Source: Paenibacillus sp. FSL H7-0737 (lineage in GTDB: Bacteria; Bacillota; Bacilli; Paenibacillales; Paenibacillaceae). Taken from it: a stretch of 64,000 nucleotides of DNA. The notes under the pieces were generated by a model that saw only the letters and a program-made list of their open reading frames with translations, made no database searches and was not told where the DNA came from. Where the stretch lies: NCBI RefSeq assembly GCF_000758545.1, contig NZ_CP009279.1, positions 3,844,001-3,908,000 of the forward strand. The letters run 5' to 3'. The position numbers were made by a program, and so were the translations under genes. Shown in pieces: positions 61,272-64,000 of this stretch; within the stretch, counting starts at the first letter, position 1; the number at the start of each line of letters is the position of its first letter.

Positions 61272-64000
61272 TTAAATTAAATCAGACTTTTGAAGAAGCC
61301 GCTTAACGATCGCTGCAACCTCAGCTCTGGTCATATCATCCTTGGGAGCAAGTACATTGCTGCTTCGTCCCATGATTACGCCTGCCTGCAAGCAGTCAGC
61401 AATTGCGCTAATCGCCCAGTCAGATGCTTTGCCGGCATCGGTATATGGGTTCAAGAATCCTTCAGCGGATTGATTAGGAAGGTTAGCCTTTAGCGCTGTA
61501 ATTTTCATCGCTTTGGCGATAATTAGCATCGCTTGTTCACGGGTAATTTGGTCATCAGGGCGGAACATGCCATCTTCAAAACCATTGATTAATTGATATG
61601 CATATGCAGTATTGATCGCACTGTTATACCAATCCGAAATTTTAACATCCGAAAATGGTGTTGCTGTTTGACTCAATCCTAGTCCGAGACCGCGAACGAC
61701 AATCGCCGCAAACTCTGCGCGGGTAATCGCTTGATCAGGTGTAAATTGACCATTGCCAGTCCCTTCGATAACTAAACGGGAACCCATATCATTCACTGCA
61801 TCTTTTGCCCAGTGATTAGCAACATCACTGAATTCAAGCGGATGCCAGATTACAGAGTAAGTGCCGCCACTAAGGCTGTTGATTGTAGCAAAATATTTGC
61901 CTTCAATGACTATCACTTTAGTAGGTACATGACGCACTGAGCCATCAGCATCAATATACACACCGGTTGTAATCTTATTCGGGTCCATCCCATCCGGAAT
62001 AGCAATCGTACGTTTCACATACGTATTGAATTGGGATAGTTCAATACTCTTATCTCCGTAAATACCTCTAGCTGTAAAGTTTACTGGTGCGCCGACTAAT
62101 GAAAATGATCCGTTTTGCGCAGCAGCTCCTAATGCTTTAACTTGATCGGCAGTTGGTGCGCTGATTTCAATCTGTATTTTAATATCTTGTAAAGCTACAG
62201 ACTTGCCAATCTGCGCGGATAAGGCGTCAATATCAATCTGCCCAGAAGGCAGTGTAAATGTCGCATTTCCCGTTCTGATTTCAAGTATTGCTTGATTTCC
62301 CTGCATATTTTTAACCATTTGTCCGTTTAGTTCGCCAACGATAACATCAGATTTACTAGTGGCAGTGATAGAAACCACCGCACCTTTACCTTCAGTAGCG
62401 AGCTTGTCTTCCAGCTTCTTCTGGTCTAAAGCAATGGTGGTTAGCGTTTGATCATTCCGTTTACCATTCGTCGCAGTTCCCACGGTTTCCGCTTTACCAT
62501 TGATTAAAATGGAAGCATCATTTACCACAGGTGCCGGCGTTGCTGATGGAGTTGGTTGAGAAGGAACATCAACACTGGATGGAGCGCTCGGGATGACTGA
62601 ATTGGATTCAGCAGATGATTCGCTAAAGCCAGCCTTATTGATGGCCTGTACCGTGAAGATGTAGCTTGTACCATTCGTCAGACCACTGATTGTAAGCGGA
62701 CTTCCATCACCCGTAACCGTCAGCCCTCCCGGATGAGCCGTTACAATATATCCTGTGATTTCGCTTCCTCCATCGTTGGTTGGTGGCGTAAAGGTGATGA
62801 TCGCTTGACCATTTTCTGCAGTTGCAGTTACGGATGTTGGAATACCCGGTGCTGTAATTGGCTTAGCAGGAGCCTTCACAGTTACGGTTGTTGAAGCTTT
62901 ATAACTTCCATCTTTCGTTGTAACTGTAATGATGGCTGTTCCCTCACCAACTGGAGTAACCACTCCATTCACGACTTTTGCGATAGTCTCATCGCTGGAG
63001 CTCCAGATCAGGTCCTTAATGGTCGCATCGGCAGGCGCTACTGTTGCTGTTAACGTCTCCCCATCTTCACCCACGGTTAAACTAAGTGCTGTCTGGTCTA
63101 ACGTTACTCCCGTTACAATAACGGTAGGTGGCGTTGCTGCTTTCACATTCACTGTTGTTGAAGCAGTAAAACTTCCATCTTTAGTCGTAACCGTAATGGT
63201 GGCTGTTCCAACACCAACCGGGGTTACTACTCCGTAAACAACCTTGGCTACAGTCTCATCGCTAGAGCTCCAGATGACACCCTTATTCGTTGCATCGACA
63301 GGTGCAACTGTCGCTTGAAGCGTTTCTGCATCGTCACCTTCTTTAAAATCAAGCGTTGTCTGATCTAATGTTACTCCGGTTACTATAACAATTGGTGGCT
63401 TAGGTGCTGCCACATTCACAGTTGATGAAGCCTTAAAACTTCCATCCTTAGTCGTTACAGTAATAATTGCTATACCCTCACCAACTGGTGTCACCACTCC
63501 ATCCACGACTGTTGCAACAGTTTCATCACTGGAGCTCCAGATCACATCTGTATCTGTCGCATTTGCAGGTTCTATTGTCGCCTTTAGTAAGGCATCTGCT
63601 TCACCAGCAGTTAAGTCGAGCGTCTCCTGATCAAGCTTCACTCCGGTTACGTCCACAACTGGAGCACTCACATTTACGGTGGATGTCGCAGTATAACTTC
63701 CGTCCGTAGTTGTTGCTGTGATCGTTGCGGTTCCAACGCCAACTGGTGTTACCACTCCATTAACAACTGTCGCGACAGTTTCATCACTGGAGCTCCAAGT
63801 CACTGTTTTGTTCGTGGCATTAGCAGGTTCTATTACAGCATTTAGTGTATCTCCTGCTTCTCCCTCTGTTAAACTAAGTGATGTTTTATTCAAAGTCACT
63901 CCAGTTACGAGGACATCTCCCACATCGTTTACCTGCACATTGAAGGTGTATAAACTACTTATAGTTCCATCATTTACAGTAACAGTAATCACACTGTTTC
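61272..64000 (-). CDS. SLH-anchored surface protein with Big_2 and fn3 domains (5' part missing)
   Basis: C-terminal 909 or so residues of a longer protein that starts beyond the right edge. In order: the end of a cadherin-like strand, four Big_2 Ig-like repeats of about 86-89 residues (each with WSSSDET and GxVTPVG), a fibronectin III domain (about 382-466), a long unassigned region, and three SLH domains (FSDVANHWAKDAV, FSDVKISDWY, YTDAGKASDW) that bind secondary cell-wall polymer. It is secreted and cell-wall bound. Whether the N-terminus has an enzyme is unknown. The nucleotide repeats of the Big_2 region are highly alike. Confidence 0.88.
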   Translation of the reverse strand, partial: NSVITVTVNDGTISSLYTFNVQVNDVGDVLVTGVTLNKTSLSLTEGEAGDTLNAVIEPANATNKTVTWSSSDETVATVVNGVVTPVGVGTATITATTTDGSYTATSTVNVSAPVVDVTGVKLDQETLDLTAGEADALLKATIEPANATDTDVIWSSSDETVATVVDGVVTPVGEGIAIITVTTKDGSFKASSTVNVAAPKPPIVIVTGVTLDQTTLDFKEGDDAETLQATVAPVDATNKGVIWSSSDETVAKVVYGVVTPVGVGTATITVTTKDGSFTASTTVNVKAATPPTVIVTGVTLDQTALSLTVGEDGETLTATVAPADATIKDLIWSSSDETIAKVVNGVVTPVGEGTAIITVTTKDGSYKASTTVTVKAPAKPITAPGIPTSVTATAENGQAIITFTPPTNDGGSEITGYIVTAHPGGLTVTGDGSPLTISGLTNGTSYIFTVQAINKAGFSESSAESNSVIPSAPSSVDVPSQPTPSATPAPVVNDASILINGKAETVGTATNGKRNDQTLTTIALDQKKLEDKLATEGKGAVVSITATSKSDVIVGELNGQMVKNMQGNQAILEIRTGNATFTLPSGQIDIDALSAQIGKSVALQDIKIQIEISAPTADQVKALGAAAQNGSFSLVGAPVNFTARGIYGDKSIELSQFNTYVKRTIAIPDGMDPNKITTGVYIDADGSVRHVPTKVIVIEGKYFATINSLSGGTYSVIWHPLEFSDVANHWAKDAVNDMGSRLVIEGTGNGQFTPDQAITRAEFAAIVVRGLGLGLSQTATPFSDVKISDWYNSAINTAYAYQLINGFEDGMFRPDDQITREQAMLIIAKAMKITALKANLPNQSAEGFLNPYTDAGKASDWAISAIADCLQAGVIMGRSSNVLAPKDDMTRAEVAAIVKRLLQKSDLI

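Noticed and set aside
62870-63900. Regularly spaced repeats, considered as CRISPR
   Set aside because: They encode Big_2 protein domains of about 260 bases; unit and spacer sizes do not fit a CRISPR array.

Overview
The window looks like chromosomal DNA of a spore-forming, aerobic, low-to-moderate GC Gram-positive bacterium, most probably Paenibacillus or a close relative. The reasons are strong AGGAGG ribosome binding sites with frequent TTG and GTG starts, a CotD-like coat protein, the miaB-ricA pair, an S-layer-homology surface protein, sigma-A promoters with a CcpA cre site, and many carbohydrate-uptake and glycoside hydrolase genes. No rRNA, tRNA, insertion sequence, prophage or CRISPR array was seen.

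Layout. 0-8 kb: a BmrD-like ABC exporter half, a YcaQ-type DNA glycosylase, a lone HEPN-like protein, a Csp copper-storage protein, a COG0523 metal GTPase, MoaB, a CotD-like coat protein and a membrane protein of unknown role. 8-13 kb: a fused 2-oxoacid:ferredoxin oxidoreductase (two genes) and a divergent amino acid permease. 13-15 kb: a patch where an Ig-like small protein lies between a complete DUF6273 gene and the decayed remnant of a second copy, with duplicated terminator hairpins. 15-20 kb: a NAD salvage operon (Nudix/NrtR-like, pncA, pncB), then miaB-ricA. 20-28.5 kb: a five-gene minus-strand operon encoding a SWIM zinc-finger protein, a HEAT-repeat-like protein, a MoxR AAA+ ATPase, a DUF5682 protein and a vWA protein. 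It resembles the uncharacterised yehLMPQ genes of E. coli and is the best candidate here for a poorly described system. 28.5-36.5 kb: an old yellow enzyme, the L-rhamnose operon (fucO-like, rhaB, rhaA, rhaD) with a divergent DeoR regulator, and a PmtA-like methyltransferase. 36.6-41 kb: the short-type 6-phosphogluconate dehydrogenase and zwf, class I fructose-bisphosphate aldolase, and a DUF1304 membrane protein with a perfect OhrR-type operator. 41-42 kb: a gene graveyard. 42-44 kb: an AraC regulator and a GH88 hydrolase. 44-52.5 kb: an alpha-mannan operon (GH125, solute-binding protein, two permeases, two GH76) with a GntR/LacI-type regulator. 52.7-61 kb: a VOC protein, oligoendopeptidase F, a GH2 enzyme with a divergent ArsR-type regulator whose sensor domain resembles the enzyme's own C-terminus, DUF1801, an ankyrin protein overlapping a frameshifted DUF4180 gene, and a DUF2975 protein. 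61-64 kb: the C-terminal part of a Big_2/fn3/SLH cell-surface protein that runs off the right edge.

How the genes work together. Most of the right half handles plant or fungal polysaccharides. Rhamnose is split to DHAP and lactaldehyde. Mannan oligosaccharides are imported by one ABC transporter and cut inside the cell. GH88 and GH2 enzymes act on other glycans, and the pentose phosphate and aldolase genes feed central metabolism. The left half holds cofactor, metal, RNA-modification and housekeeping functions plus the MoxR-vWA module. All functional calls rest on reading sequence and remembered family motifs; no database search was run.
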